From Alphaproteobacteria bacterium (GTDB lineage Bacteria > Pseudomonadota > Alphaproteobacteria > Geminicoccales > Geminicoccaceae): a stretch of 61,585 nt of DNA. Position 1 is the stretch's first letter. Every line of letters begins with the position of its first letter. Shown piece after piece: positions 39,316 through 48,080 of the stretch. The stretch is taken from the NCBI GenBank assembly GCA_026982705.1, contig JALSGP010000021.1, forward strand, positions 1 to 61,585. Reading direction: 5' to 3'. The translations under genes and the position numbers were made by a program. The notes under the pieces are model-generated. The model worked only from the letters and a program-made list of their open reading frames with translations, was not told the origin of the DNA and searched no databases.

Positions 39316-40521
39316 CTAGGGCCGGATCACGCCGACGGTGACGATGGCACCGTCCCGGATCTCCCACTGTTCGTAGAGCCCGGGCACGTCACCGTGCGCA
39401 TCGAAGTCCTGCGGGCCGGCCGCCCCCTCGTAGTCCACCTCGCCGCCTCCGGCGAGGATCTCGCGGGCCTTGGTCCACGCGCCCGGCAGGATCCGCTCCC
39501 CCGGCGGACCGGCCACCCGGTGGAGCGCGTCACGGATGGCGGTCCCGTCCGTCGACCCCGCCCGCTCGATGGCGAGCGCCAGCAGATAGAGGGCATCGTA
39601 GGCCGAGTCCATGAAGGGCTGGGGCGGCAATTCGCCGAAGCGGGCCTCGTAGGCCCTGCGGAAACGCTGCGCCGCCTCCGCCTCGGGATCGCCGGTGGGA
39701 GCGGTGCCGAAGGCACCCTCCAGCGGCGCGCCGATGGCGTCCACCACCTCCTGCGCCTTCATGCCGTCGGTGAAGACGAAGCGGGTGAAGAACCCCTCCT
39801 CCAGCGCCTGTCGCAGCATGGGAATGCCGTCGCCGGGATAGGCGATCATGACCAGCGCTTCCGGATCCCCCGCGGCCGCCCGCTGCAGTTCGGCACGATA
39901 GGAGGCCTGCTTCTCTTCGTAGGCCACCGAGGCCGTCACCTCACCGGGATAGGCGGCGGCGAAGGCCTCCGCCAGCCCCTTGCCGTAGTCGTTGTTGACG
40001 TAGATGACGGCGACCCGGCCGAGCCCCCGCTCCGCCACCAGCCGGCCGAGGATGCGCCCCTGCAGGGCGTCGCTGGGCGTGGTGCGGAAGAGGAAGCCCC
40101 GATCCTCCAGGGTGGTGATCACCGGCGAGGTGGAGGCGGGAGAGATCTGCGGCACGCCCTCCACCGCCGCCACCGTGGTGGCGATGGGTATGGTCACGCC
40201 GGAGGAGAGGGCGCCGATCAGCGCCACGGCACCGTCCACCGCCACCAGCCGCTTGGCCGCCTCGACGCCCACCTGGGGATTGGTGGCGGTATCGGCCACC
40301 ACCAGCTCGAGCTCGCGGCCGAGGACGCCGCCCTGGGAGTTGATCTCCTCCACCGCCAGCTGCAGCGCCCGCACGATGGCCTCGCCGTAGACCTGCAGCG
40401 GACCGGTGGTGGGAATGGCGCCGCCGATCCGGATGGTCTCGGCCGCCGGCGCCCCGCTGCCGAGACCCGCCCAGGCCGCCAGCACCATCGCGATGGCGCG
40501 CCACCTCCGTCGCGTACCCAT
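39316..40521 (-). CDS. branched-chain amino acid-type ABC transporter substrate-binding protein
   Basis: Periplasmic LivJ/LivK-family binding protein (401 aa). Signal peptide at about 1-26 (AIAMVLAAWAGLGSGAPA, cut before AETIRIG). The mature part has the type-I fold hallmarks IRIGGAIPTTGPLQVYGEAIVRALQLAVEEIN, ALIGALSSGVTIPIA, and SPASTSPVITTLEDRGFLFRTTPSD. ATG at 40521 follows GGGAGGGAG. No LivHMGF permease or ATPase genes are adjacent, so it must use components encoded elsewhere, or act with a sensor. Ligand unknown (amino acids, amides, urea are all known for the family). Confidence 0.9.
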   Translation of the reverse strand: MGTRRRWRAIAMVLAAWAGLGSGAPAAETIRIGGAIPTTGPLQVYGEAIVRALQLAVEEINSQGGVLGRELELVVADTATNPQVGVEAAKRLVAVDGAVALIGALSSGVTIPIATTVAAVEGVPQISPASTSPVITTLEDRGFLFRTTPSDALQGRILGRLVAERGLGRVAVIYVNNDYGKGLAEAFAAAYPGEVTASVAYEEKQASYRAELQRAAAGDPEALVMIAYPGDGIPMLRQALEEGFFTRFVFTDGMKAQEVVDAIGAPLEGAFGTAPTGDPEAEAAQRFRRAYEARFGELPPQPFMDSAYDALYLLALAIERAGSTDGTAIRDALHRVAGPPGERILPGAWTKAREILAGGGEVDYEGAAGPQDFDAHGDVPGLYEQWEIRDGAIVTVGVIRP

Positions 40522-40611
40522 GGTCTCCCTCCCCGGAAGGCTGCCCGGGAAGGATCCTAACGCGCTCCTGGTCCCCGTGGAAGCCGGCAGCGGCGGCCGG
40601 ACACGCGTCAC

Positions 40612-42912
40612 TCAGTTGTGATAGTATTTTTGATATTTGCCGTAGTACTGGCCCACGTCACCATAGCCGTACTGGGCGTGCTTGCGGACGTCCACCAGCG
40701 TCAGCACCGCGCCGGCGATGTCGGCACGCACGTCGCGCAGCGTATCCAGCGCGTTGCGGGCCGTCTCGGCATCCGTCTTGTCCCAGCGCACCGCGAAGAG
40801 GACCTTGTCGGCGAGCCGGGCGAGGATCCGCGAATCGGTGACCCCCAGCAGCGGTGCCGAGTCGATCACCACGAAGTCGTAGTGCTCCCGCAGCTCCTGC
40901 AGCAGCGCCTTCATCTTGCGGCTGCCGAGGAGGTCGGTGGGATTGGGCGTCTGCCGACGGATGGGCAGATAGTCGACCCCGGTCTCGTCGTGGTGGCGGA
41001 TCACCTCCTCCAGCGCCCGTTCGCCGGCCATGTACTCGACGAAGCCGGCCTCCGGCTCGAAGCCCAGCTCGCGCTGGATGCTGGGATGGCGCAGGTCGAG
41101 ATCCATCAGCAGCGTGCGCTGGGAGGAGCGTGCCGCGAAGACGGCGAGGCTCACGGCGAGGGTCGTCTTGCCCTCCTGCGGAATGGAGGAGGTGACGAGC
41201 ACGATCCTCGGCGGCTCGTCCACGTCGGAGAGCTGCAGCGAGGTGAAGATGGAGCGGACCGCCTCGGCATAGGCCGAGAGCGGTTTCTCCATCAGATACT
41301 GGTGTGGCTTCTGCCCGCGCTTGAGCTTCTCGAGCCTGGGCACGAGCCCGAAGAAGGGCAGACCCAGCTCGCTCTCGATCTGGCGGCCGCTGCGCAGCCC
41401 CGAATCGAGTCGCTCCAGCAGCAGCGCCAGCAGGATGCCGAGCATGCCCGAGGCGGTGAAGCCGACGGCGGCGAAGAGCGTGGGCCCGGGTGTGCTGGGG
41501 GATTCGGGTGGTGCGGCCTCGGAGATCACCCGGGCGTCTGACTTGACCACCTGGGCCTGTTCGCTGGTCTCCTTGAAACGCTGCAGGAAGGCCTCGTAGA
41601 GCTGGCGGCTCGCCTGGGCCTCGCGTTCGAGCTGCCGCAGGCGCACCAGCTTCCGGCGCTGTTCCTCGGTGAGACTGGTGAGTTTCTCCAGATCCTGCTC
41701 CAGCGAACGCACCCGGGCGGCGGCGACGTTCACCTCGTTCTGGAGGTTGCGGACGATCCGGTCCACCTCGTCCTGGATCTTGCGCCGCAGGCTCTCCTTC
41801 TCGTTGAGGAGCTGCTGCATCTTGGGATGCTTCTCGCCGTAGAGGGTGCGCATCTCCGCCTCGGTCTTGAGCAGCATCGCCTCCTGTTGGCGGAGATTGA
41901 TGATCACCGGCGAGGCGATGACGTCGGCCACCGCGTCCAACCCCTGTCCGCGCATGGCCCGGATCTGCTGCAGCTTGGCCCGCTTGGCGGCGAGATCGGC
42001 GCGCGCCTGGGCGAGCTCGCGGTTGAGATCGGCCACCTCCTGTTCGGTGAGGGTCCGTCCCTTGGCGGCCACCAGGCCGTAGCGGGCCCGGAACTCCTCC
42101 ACCGCCTTCTCCTTGGCCACCACCTCCTGCCGCAGCGTCTCCAGCCGCTCGGCGAGCCAGCTCGACGCTTCCCGGGTGGCCTCCACCTTCGCCTGACGCT
42201 GGCTCTCCACGTAGAGCCGCGCCACGGTGTTGGCGACGCGTGCGGCCTTGGCCGGATCCACCGAGGTGAAGCTCACCGCGATTACGTAGGAGCGGCCTTC
42301 CTGGCGGACCCTGAGATTGTCCATGAAGGCGGCGATGGCCGCCTCCCGCTCGAGAATGGGCCGCAGCGCGAGGTCCTCGCGGGTGGGTTCCTCGGCGATG
42401 CCCACCGCCACCAGGAAGCCCTCGGGCAGATAGTTGGCGAGCTTCTCCCAGATGCCGCCGAAGCGGAGCTGGAGCTCGCGGCTGTTCCTGCGGGCGGCGA
42501 CGTTGAACTCGGGATCGTCGAACAGCCCCAGCCGCGCCATCACCTGTTCCGCGTGGGCACGGGAGGCGATGAGCTTGATCTGCGTCTCCACCACGTAGGT
42601 GTCGGGATTGAGCCCCTGCAGCACCTCCTCGACGTTGAGGATCTTCTCCTTGCGTGGATCGATCATCACCAGCGCCGTGGCGGTGTACCTGGGCGTGATC
42701 AGCAGGCCCGCCAGCGTGGCCAGCGTGGTGATCAGCAGCACGGTGGAGAGGATCACCGCCCGCCGCCGGCGGAGGATCCCGAGGAGCTGCTTGATGTCGA
42801 GACCTTCGGGCTCGCCGTAGTAGGGCGGGGGTTCGCCGTAGGGATAATAAGGATGGTCGCGCGAAGGCGTCGCCTCGCGGGTGGGCTGCTCGCGGGAAGC
42901 GGCGTCGCTCAT
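40612..42912 (-). CDS. exopolysaccharide chain-length / BY-type tyrosine kinase (Wzc-like)
   Basis: A 766-residue inner-membrane protein. After an N-terminal cytoplasmic tail rich in Tyr and Pro comes TM1 (about 52-72), a Wzz chain-length domain with long periplasmic coiled coils (about 235-460, many Glu/Lys/Arg/Gln), and TM2 (about 478-499). The cytoplasmic bacterial tyrosine kinase has Walker A SSIPQEGKTT (575-584), Walker A' LLMDLDLRHPS, and Walker B VVIDSAPLL. The last 19 residues hold seven tyrosines, the expected autophosphorylation cluster. Such proteins govern polymerisation and export of capsular or exopolysaccharide. No wza, wzx, wzy or glycosyltransferase lies next to it. Divergent from typA. 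Confidence 0.92.
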   Translation of the reverse strand: MSDAASREQPTREATPSRDHPYYPYGEPPPYYGEPEGLDIKQLLGILRRRRAVILSTVLLITTLATLAGLLITPRYTATALVMIDPRKEKILNVEEVLQGLNPDTYVVETQIKLIASRAHAEQVMARLGLFDDPEFNVAARRNSRELQLRFGGIWEKLANYLPEGFLVAVGIAEEPTREDLALRPILEREAAIAAFMDNLRVRQEGRSYVIAVSFTSVDPAKAARVANTVARLYVESQRQAKVEATREASSWLAERLETLRQEVVAKEKAVEEFRARYGLVAAKGRTLTEQEVADLNRELAQARADLAAKRAKLQQIRAMRGQGLDAVADVIASPVIINLRQQEAMLLKTEAEMRTLYGEKHPKMQQLLNEKESLRRKIQDEVDRIVRNLQNEVNVAAARVRSLEQDLEKLTSLTEEQRRKLVRLRQLEREAQASRQLYEAFLQRFKETSEQAQVVKSDARVISEAAPPESPSTPGPTLFAAVGFTASGMLGILLALLLERLDSGLRSGRQIESELGLPFFGLVPRLEKLKRGQKPHQYLMEKPLSAYAEAVRSIFTSLQLSDVDEPPRIVLVTSSIPQEGKTTLAVSLAVFAARSSQRTLLMDLDLRHPSIQRELGFEPEAGFVEYMAGERALEEVIRHHDETGVDYLPIRRQTPNPTDLLGSRKMKALLQELREHYDFVVIDSAPLLGVTDSRILARLADKVLFAVRWDKTDAETARNALDTLRDVRADIAGAVLTLVDVRKHAQYGYGDVGQYYGKYQKYYHN

Positions 42913-43010
42913 AATGGACCGGTGCTCCTTCGGGTCTTCGAGAGCTATGGACGGCCGGCGCCTCCGCCGTCCCGGGGACCGCCACGAAGGCATGCCCGCA
43001 CCGGAACGCT

Positions 43011-43039
43011 TATTGCGCGCGGAGCCCCCCTCGCGTCAA
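43011..43039 (-). promoter_or_regulatory. candidate promoter of the BY-kinase gene
   Basis: On the minus strand TTGACG (complement of 43034-43039) is followed after 17 bases by GCAATA (complement of 43011-43016), or after 18 by CAATAA. The -35 is good, the -10 only partial. Confidence 0.4.
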
Positions 43040-43218
43040 GGTCGCACGTTCCGCTTTCCCGTTCCGCTCACGGGCGGGCGCCTCCACATCCGGGGAAGGC
43101 GTCGCGCACCCGCACCGCGAGGAAGGTCCGCCCTCCGCACCCTCGCGCTCGCCAGTCCGCGCCCTCACCGCCACCCACGCGGCGGCGCCACCGGTGATGC
43201 GGTCCCCCGTCGAACCGG

Positions 43219-43257
43219 GTTGCTGACGGACGAAGGCTCCGGCCTATATGCCGGAGC
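43219..43257 (+). promoter_or_regulatory. typA promoter within a perfect palindrome
   Basis: The -10-like CTATAT (43243-43248) is framed by perfect 9-bp inverted arms, GGCTCCGGC (43234-43242) and GCCGGAGCC (43249-43257). TTGCTG (43219-43224), 18 bases upstream of CTATAT, could be the -35. The typA ATG follows at 43284. The palindrome is either an operator covering the -10 or a cruciform/hairpin element. Confidence 0.45.
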
Positions 43258-43283
43258 CGTCCCCACCCTTTCCCGGAGTCCCG

Positions 43284-45110
43284 ATGGAGCTGCGCAACGT
43301 CGCGATCATCGCGCACGTGGACCACGGCAAGACCACCCTCGTCGACCGGCTGCTCCAGCAGTCCGGGGCGGTGCGGGCCAACCAGCGGCTCAGGGAGCGC
43401 GCCCTCGACTCCCACGAGCTGGAGCGGGAGCGGGGCATCACCATCCTCGCCAAGTGCACCAGCGTGGTGTGGCACGGCGTGCGGCTCAACATCGTCGACA
43501 CGCCGGGGCACGCCGACTTCGGCGGCGAGGTGGAGCGCATCCTCGCCATGGTGGACTCCTGCCTGCTGCTGGTGGACGCCGCCGAGGGACCCATGCCCCA
43601 GACCAAGTTCGTGCTGGGCAAGGCGCTGGCGCGGGGACTGCGGCCCATCGTGGTGATCAACAAGGCGGATCGGCCGGACCAGCGGGCCGAGGCGGTGCTG
43701 GGGGAGGTGTTCGACCTGATGGCGGCGCTCGGCGCCGACGAGACCCAGCTCGACTTCCCGTGGGTGTTCGCCTCGGCGAAGGAGGGCTGGGCCGTGCGCG
43801 ACCTCGCCCATCCCCGCCGCGACATGACCCCCCTCTTCGAACTGATGGTCGCGCACGTCCCCCCGCCGCGGGTGGACCCGGCGGGTCCCTTCCGCCTCCT
43901 CGCCACCATCCTCGAATACGATCCCCACCTCGGCCGGGTGCTGACCGGCCGCGTCGAGTCCGGGCGGGTCGAACCCGGCACCCCGGTTCGTGTCCTCGAT
44001 CCGGACGGGCGCGAGGTGGAGCGGGGCCGGGTGGTGCGCGTCCTCGCCTTCCGCGGCCTCGCCCGCCGGCCCGTCCCGCGGGGGGAGGCCGGCGACATCG
44101 TGGCCGTCGCCGGTCTCGAGCGGGCGACGGTGGCGCACACCCTCTGCGCGCCGGAGGTGACGCGGCCGCTGCCGGCACGGCCCGTCGATCCGCCCACCGT
44201 CGCCGTCACCTTCACCGTCAACGACAGTCCCCTCGCCGGTCGCGACGGCGATCGCCTCACCTCGCGCCAGCTCCGCGAGCGGCTGCTCAGGGAGGCGGAG
44301 GGCAATGTCGCCATCCGCGTGCGCGAGCTCGACGGCGAGGCGTTCGAGGTGGCCGGCCGGGGCGAGCTCCAGCTCGCCGTCCTGATCGAGCAGATGCGGC
44401 GGGAGGGCTTCGAGATGTCCGTCTCCAGGCCGCGGGTGCTGGTGCGGGAGGATCCGGCCGGCGGCCGCCGCGAGGAACCCTACGAGGAGGTGGTGGTGGA
44501 CGTGGACGACGCCTTCGTGGGAGCGGTGGTGGAGAAGCTCACCGCCCGTCGCGGCGAACTCGTGGAGATGCGCCCCGGCGGGGCCGGCCGCACCCGCCTC
44601 GTCTTCACCGCCCCCTCCCGTGCCCTCGTGGGCTACCGCAGCGAGTTCCTGGGCGACACCCGCGGCACCGGTGTCCTCCATCGCCTCTTCGCCGGCTACG
44701 GGCCGTGGAAGGGCCCCATCCGCGGCCGCGAGCGCGGCGCCCTCGTCTCCATGGAGGCGGGTCGGGCCGTGGCCTACGCCCTCTGGAACCTGGAGGACCG
44801 CGGCAGTCTCTTCGTGGCGCCCGGCACGGAGGTCTATTCGGGGATGATCGTGGGCGAGCACAACCGTCCCGGCGATCTCGAAGTCAATCCGGTGCGCGGG
44901 AAGAAGCTCACCAACATCCGCGCCGCCGGCCGCGACGACAATGTGATCCTGACCCCGCCGCGCCGCGTCACCCTCGAGTTCGCGCTCACCTGGATCGCCG
45001 ACGACGAGCTGGTGGAGGTGACTCCCCGCCACATCCGCCTCCGCAAGCGCGAGCTCGACGCCGCCCTGCGCCGCAAGGCGCTGCGCCGGCGTGCCCGGGC
45101 CTCCGTCTGA
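43284..45110 (+). CDS. typA: translational GTPase TypA/BipA
   Basis: Ribosome-binding GTPase of the EF-G family (608 aa, normal length), involved in 50S maturation and stress, particularly cold. G1 AHVDHGKTT at about 10-18, the switch region ERERGITILAK, G3 DTPGHADFGGEVERI, G4 NKADRPDQR. The C-terminal TypA-specific domain has GKKLTNIRAAGRDDNVILTPPRR, not found in EF-G or LepA. Start ATG after CCGGAG. Confidence 0.97.
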   Translation: MELRNVAIIAHVDHGKTTLVDRLLQQSGAVRANQRLRERALDSHELERERGITILAKCTSVVWHGVRLNIVDTPGHADFGGEVERILAMVDSCLLLVDAAEGPMPQTKFVLGKALARGLRPIVVINKADRPDQRAEAVLGEVFDLMAALGADETQLDFPWVFASAKEGWAVRDLAHPRRDMTPLFELMVAHVPPPRVDPAGPFRLLATILEYDPHLGRVLTGRVESGRVEPGTPVRVLDPDGREVERGRVVRVLAFRGLARRPVPRGEAGDIVAVAGLERATVAHTLCAPEVTRPLPARPVDPPTVAVTFTVNDSPLAGRDGDRLTSRQLRERLLREAEGNVAIRVRELDGEAFEVAGRGELQLAVLIEQMRREGFEMSVSRPRVLVREDPAGGRREEPYEEVVVDVDDAFVGAVVEKLTARRGELVEMRPGGAGRTRLVFTAPSRALVGYRSEFLGDTRGTGVLHRLFAGYGPWKGPIRGRERGALVSMEAGRAVAYALWNLEDRGSLFVAPGTEVYSGMIVGEHNRPGDLEVNPVRGKKLTNIRAAGRDDNVILTPPRRVTLEFALTWIADDELVEVTPRHIRLRKRELDAALRRKALRRRARASV

Positions 45111-45186
45111 GCGCGTCACGGAGCCCCTCGCCAGCGCCCGCCCGCATGCCTACACTCGCGTCGGATGCGTCGGGGGAGGAGGTTCC

Positions 45187-46242
45187 GTGCGCCGCTGTCA
45201 GATCGTCGCCTGGGGAGCGCCCCTCGAGATGCGCGAATATCCCACGCCGCGCCCGCAGGGCACGGAGGTGCTGCTGCGGGTCACGGCGGCCGGGGTCTGC
45301 CATTCCGATCTCCACATCCACCGGGGCCATTTCGATCTCGGCGGCGGCCGCCGCCTCCGCTTCGAGGAGCGGGGCATCCGCCTGCCCTTCACCATGGGCC
45401 ACGAGGTGGCGGGCGAGGTGGTGGAACTGGGCCCGGAGGCCCCGCGCGACCGCGTCGTGCCGGGCCGCGAATACGTGGTCCATCCCTGGATCGGCTGCGG
45501 CCGCTGCCGCACCTGTGCGCAGGGTGTGGAACACCACTGTCCGCAGCCGCGCTTCATCGGTACGGTGGTGGACGGCGGCTACGGCGACTTCCTGATCGTG
45601 CCCCATCCCCGCTATCTCGTCCCCTTCGACGGGCTCCCCCGGGAGCTCGCCTGCACCTTCGCCTGTTCCGGCGTCACCGCCTGGAACGCGCTGCGCAAGG
45701 TGCGCGACCTCGACCGGCCGCTGCTGCTGCTCGGGGTGGGGGGCGTCGGCGGGGCCGCCCTCGCCATGAGCCGACTGCTGGTGGAGGTGCCGGTGGCGGT
45801 GGCGGACGTGGCCGCCGACAAGCGCGCCCGCGCCCTCGAGGCGGGGGCGGTCGCCGCCTTCGATCCGGCCGATCCGGGGGCCGCCCGGGCGGTGCGGGAA
45901 TGGTCGGAGGGCGGCGTCGGCGCGGTGATCGACTTCGTCGGCCGGCCGGAGACGGTGGCCTTCGCCCTCGACTGTCTGGTGCCCAAGGGCGGCACGGTGG
46001 TGGTGGTGGGTCTCCACGGGGACCGGCTGGAGCTGCCGGTGCCGTTCCTGCCGCTGCGGGCGCTCACCCTGCGCGGCTCCTACGTGGGAGGCCTCGACGA
46101 TCTGCGCGCGGTGATCGACCATGCCCGTGCCGGCCGCATCCCGCCCATCCCCGTCACGCCCCGACCGCTGGAGGAGGCCAATGCGGCCCTCGCCGACCTC
46201 GCCGCCGGACGGGTGGCGGGTCGGCAGGTGTTGATCCCCTGA
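45187..46242 (+). CDS. zinc-dependent alcohol dehydrogenase (MDR family)
   Basis: An NAD(P)-dependent medium-chain dehydrogenase (351 aa). Catalytic zinc ligands: Cys38 in AAGVCHSDLH and His72-Glu73 in MGHEVAGEV, with a third Cys in FACSGVTAWNAL. The structural zinc site is complete: Cys104, Cys107, Cys110, Cys118 in GCGRCRTCAQGVEHHC. Coenzyme loop GVGGVGGAALAMSR. GTG start after GGAGGAGG. It lies 22 bp before a DapA-family aldolase gene, so the two may act in sequence on an aldehyde or hydroxy-acid. Substrate unknown; ordinary alcohol/aldehyde interconversion is the default. Confidence 0.88.
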   Translation: MRRCQIVAWGAPLEMREYPTPRPQGTEVLLRVTAAGVCHSDLHIHRGHFDLGGGRRLRFEERGIRLPFTMGHEVAGEVVELGPEAPRDRVVPGREYVVHPWIGCGRCRTCAQGVEHHCPQPRFIGTVVDGGYGDFLIVPHPRYLVPFDGLPRELACTFACSGVTAWNALRKVRDLDRPLLLLGVGGVGGAALAMSRLLVEVPVAVADVAADKRARALEAGAVAAFDPADPGAARAVREWSEGGVGAVIDFVGRPETVAFALDCLVPKGGTVVVVGLHGDRLELPVPFLPLRALTLRGSYVGGLDDLRAVIDHARAGRIPPIPVTPRPLEEANAALADLAAGRVAGRQVLIP

Positions 46243-46264
46243 ACCCGTCGCGGGAGATCCGGCC

Positions 46265-47200
46265 ATGGACGAGCGTCCGCACGGCATCTGGGCGGCCAGC
46301 GTCACCCCCGTGGACGAGCGGGGCGACGTGGATGTCCTCCGTCTCGTCACCCATCTGCGACGGCTGCTGGCGCGGGGCTGCCACGGCGCGGTGCTGTTCG
46401 GCACCACCGGCGAGGCGCCCTCCTTCACCGTCGATCAGCGCCGGCGGGCCCTGGATGCGGTCCGCGAGGCGGGGATCCCGGCCGAGCGGCTGATGGTGGG
46501 CGTGGGCTGTCCCGCCCGCGACGACACCCTCGCCCTCGCCCGCCACGCCCGCGCGCACGGCGTGCGCTGGCTGCTGGTGATGCCGCCGCACTTCTTCAAG
46601 GGAGTCGCGGACGAGGGGCTGTATCGCGCCGTCGCCGAGGTGCTGGACGGTCTCGACGCGGAGGCGCGCCTGCTCCTCTACCATTTCCCACAGCTCTCCG
46701 GGGTCCCGATTCCCTTCCCCGTGATCGAGCGCCTGCTCGCCCGCGATCCCGCCCGCGTGGTCGGCATCAAGGACAGTTCGGGCGATCTCCGCCACACCCT
46801 CGCCCTGATCCGCACCTTCCCCGGCCTCGCCGTCTTCTCCGGCAACGACGCCCATCTCCTCGACGTCCTCCGCGCCGGCGGCGCCGGGGCCATCACCGCC
46901 GGCCACAATCTCGCGGCCGACCGGGCGCGCGAGGTCTGGGACGCGTTCCGCGCGGGCGACGCGACCCGGGCGGAGCGGGCGATGGCCGGGCTCGCGGCGG
47001 TGCGCCGCGTCCTCGAAGGCCATCCCATGATCCCGGCCCTCAAGGCGGTGCTGGCCGACGGCCTCGGCGATCCGGTCTGGGCGGCGGTGCGCCCGCCGCT
47101 GGTGGCCCTCGACGGGACACGGGCGCGCGGCCTGCTGGAAGAGCTGGCGGCGGTCGGCTACGTCTTCGAGCCCGGGGACTTCACCGCGGTGGCGGACTGA
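46265..47200 (+). CDS. DapA/NanA-family (beta/alpha)8 aldolase or synthase
   Basis: Class I pyruvate-type lyase of the dihydrodipicolinate synthase family (311 aa). Schiff-base Lys169 in VVGIKDSSGD, catalytic Tyr139 in LLLYHFPQLSG, and GTTGEAPSFTVDQRR in the pyruvate-binding loop. The pyruvate carboxylate loop TTGE differs from the TTGES of true DapA, and the context is catabolic, so it may instead be a keto-deoxy-sugar or 4-hydroxy-2-oxoacid aldolase. Lysine biosynthesis cannot be excluded but no dap genes are nearby. Confidence 0.82.
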   Translation: MDERPHGIWAASVTPVDERGDVDVLRLVTHLRRLLARGCHGAVLFGTTGEAPSFTVDQRRRALDAVREAGIPAERLMVGVGCPARDDTLALARHARAHGVRWLLVMPPHFFKGVADEGLYRAVAEVLDGLDAEARLLLYHFPQLSGVPIPFPVIERLLARDPARVVGIKDSSGDLRHTLALIRTFPGLAVFSGNDAHLLDVLRAGGAGAITAGHNLAADRAREVWDAFRAGDATRAERAMAGLAAVRRVLEGHPMIPALKAVLADGLGDPVWAAVRPPLVALDGTRARGLLEELAAVGYVFEPGDFTAVAD

Positions 47201-47210
47201 GGAGCGGACG

Positions 47211-48077
47211 GTGCAGGTGGTACGGGCGCTCACCGAGCTCCGGCGGACCGTCGAGGAATGGCGGCGGGCGGGCGCGCGCATCGGCTTCGTGCCCACCATG
47301 GGCGCGCTGCACGAGGGACATCTGGCGCTGGTGCGGCTCGCCCGCGCCCGCGCCGACCGGGTGGTGGTGTCCATCTACGTCAATCCCACCCAGTTCGCGC
47401 CCCACGAGGACTTCGCCCGCTATCCCCGTGACGAGGCGGGCGATCTCGCCAAGCTGCGCGCGCTCGCCGTGGACCTCGCCTATCTGCCGGCCCACGAGGA
47501 CATGTACGCGCCGGACCATGCCAGCTGGGTGATGGTGGAGGGGCCGAGCGAGGGGCTGTGCAGCCTCACCCGTCCCCACTTCTTCCGCGGCGTGGCGACG
47601 GTGGTGGCCAAGCTGTTCCACCGCGTGCGGCCGCACTTCGCCGTCTTCGGCGAGAAGGACTTCCAGCAGCTCCGCGTGGTGGAGAGAATGGTCCGCGATC
47701 TGGACATGGACGTGGAGGTGGTGCCGCATCCGGTGGTCCGGGAAGCGGACGGCCTCGCGCTGTCCTCCCGCAACGTCTATCTCTCGCCGGACCAGCGACG
47801 CGTCGCCCCCGCCCTCTACCGCACGCTGGTGGAAACGGCCCGCCTCCTCGCCGACGGCCGGCCGGCGGCGCCGGAGCTGGCGGCGGCGACGGACCGTCTG
47901 AGGGCGGCCGGCTTCGACCGGGTGGACTATCTGGAGCTGCGCGAGAGTGCCACCCTGCGGCCGCTCGAACGCATCGGGCCGGCGGTGCGGGGCCGGCTGC
48001 TGGCCGCCGCCTGGCTCGGCGGCACGCGGCTCATCGACAATGTGCCGGTGCCCCCCGACGCGCCGGGTGCGGGGTGA
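47211..48077 (+). CDS. panC: pantothenate synthetase
   Basis: Joins pantoate and beta-alanine with ATP to give pantothenate, the last step of vitamin B5 synthesis. The 288-residue protein has the HIGH-type motif in FVPTMGALHEGHLALV (His34/His37), VFGEKDFQQL, and ADGLALSSRNVYLSP (the KMSKS-like loop). GTG start 10 bases after the aldolase gene. panB is not adjacent. Confidence 0.96.
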   Translation: MQVVRALTELRRTVEEWRRAGARIGFVPTMGALHEGHLALVRLARARADRVVVSIYVNPTQFAPHEDFARYPRDEAGDLAKLRALAVDLAYLPAHEDMYAPDHASWVMVEGPSEGLCSLTRPHFFRGVATVVAKLFHRVRPHFAVFGEKDFQQLRVVERMVRDLDMDVEVVPHPVVREADGLALSSRNVYLSPDQRRVAPALYRTLVETARLLADGRPAAPELAAATDRLRAAGFDRVDYLELRESATLRPLERIGPAVRGRLLAAAWLGGTRLIDNVPVPPDAPGAG

Positions 48078-48080
48078 GCC

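Larger units (their letters stand above)
42913..43283. other. 371-bp divergent intergenic region
   Basis: The region lies between the BY-kinase and typA starts. I see no gene. It contains one candidate promoter on each strand (43011-43039 minus; 43219-43257 plus). The kinase transcript would have a leader of about 95 bases. Confidence 0.6.
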
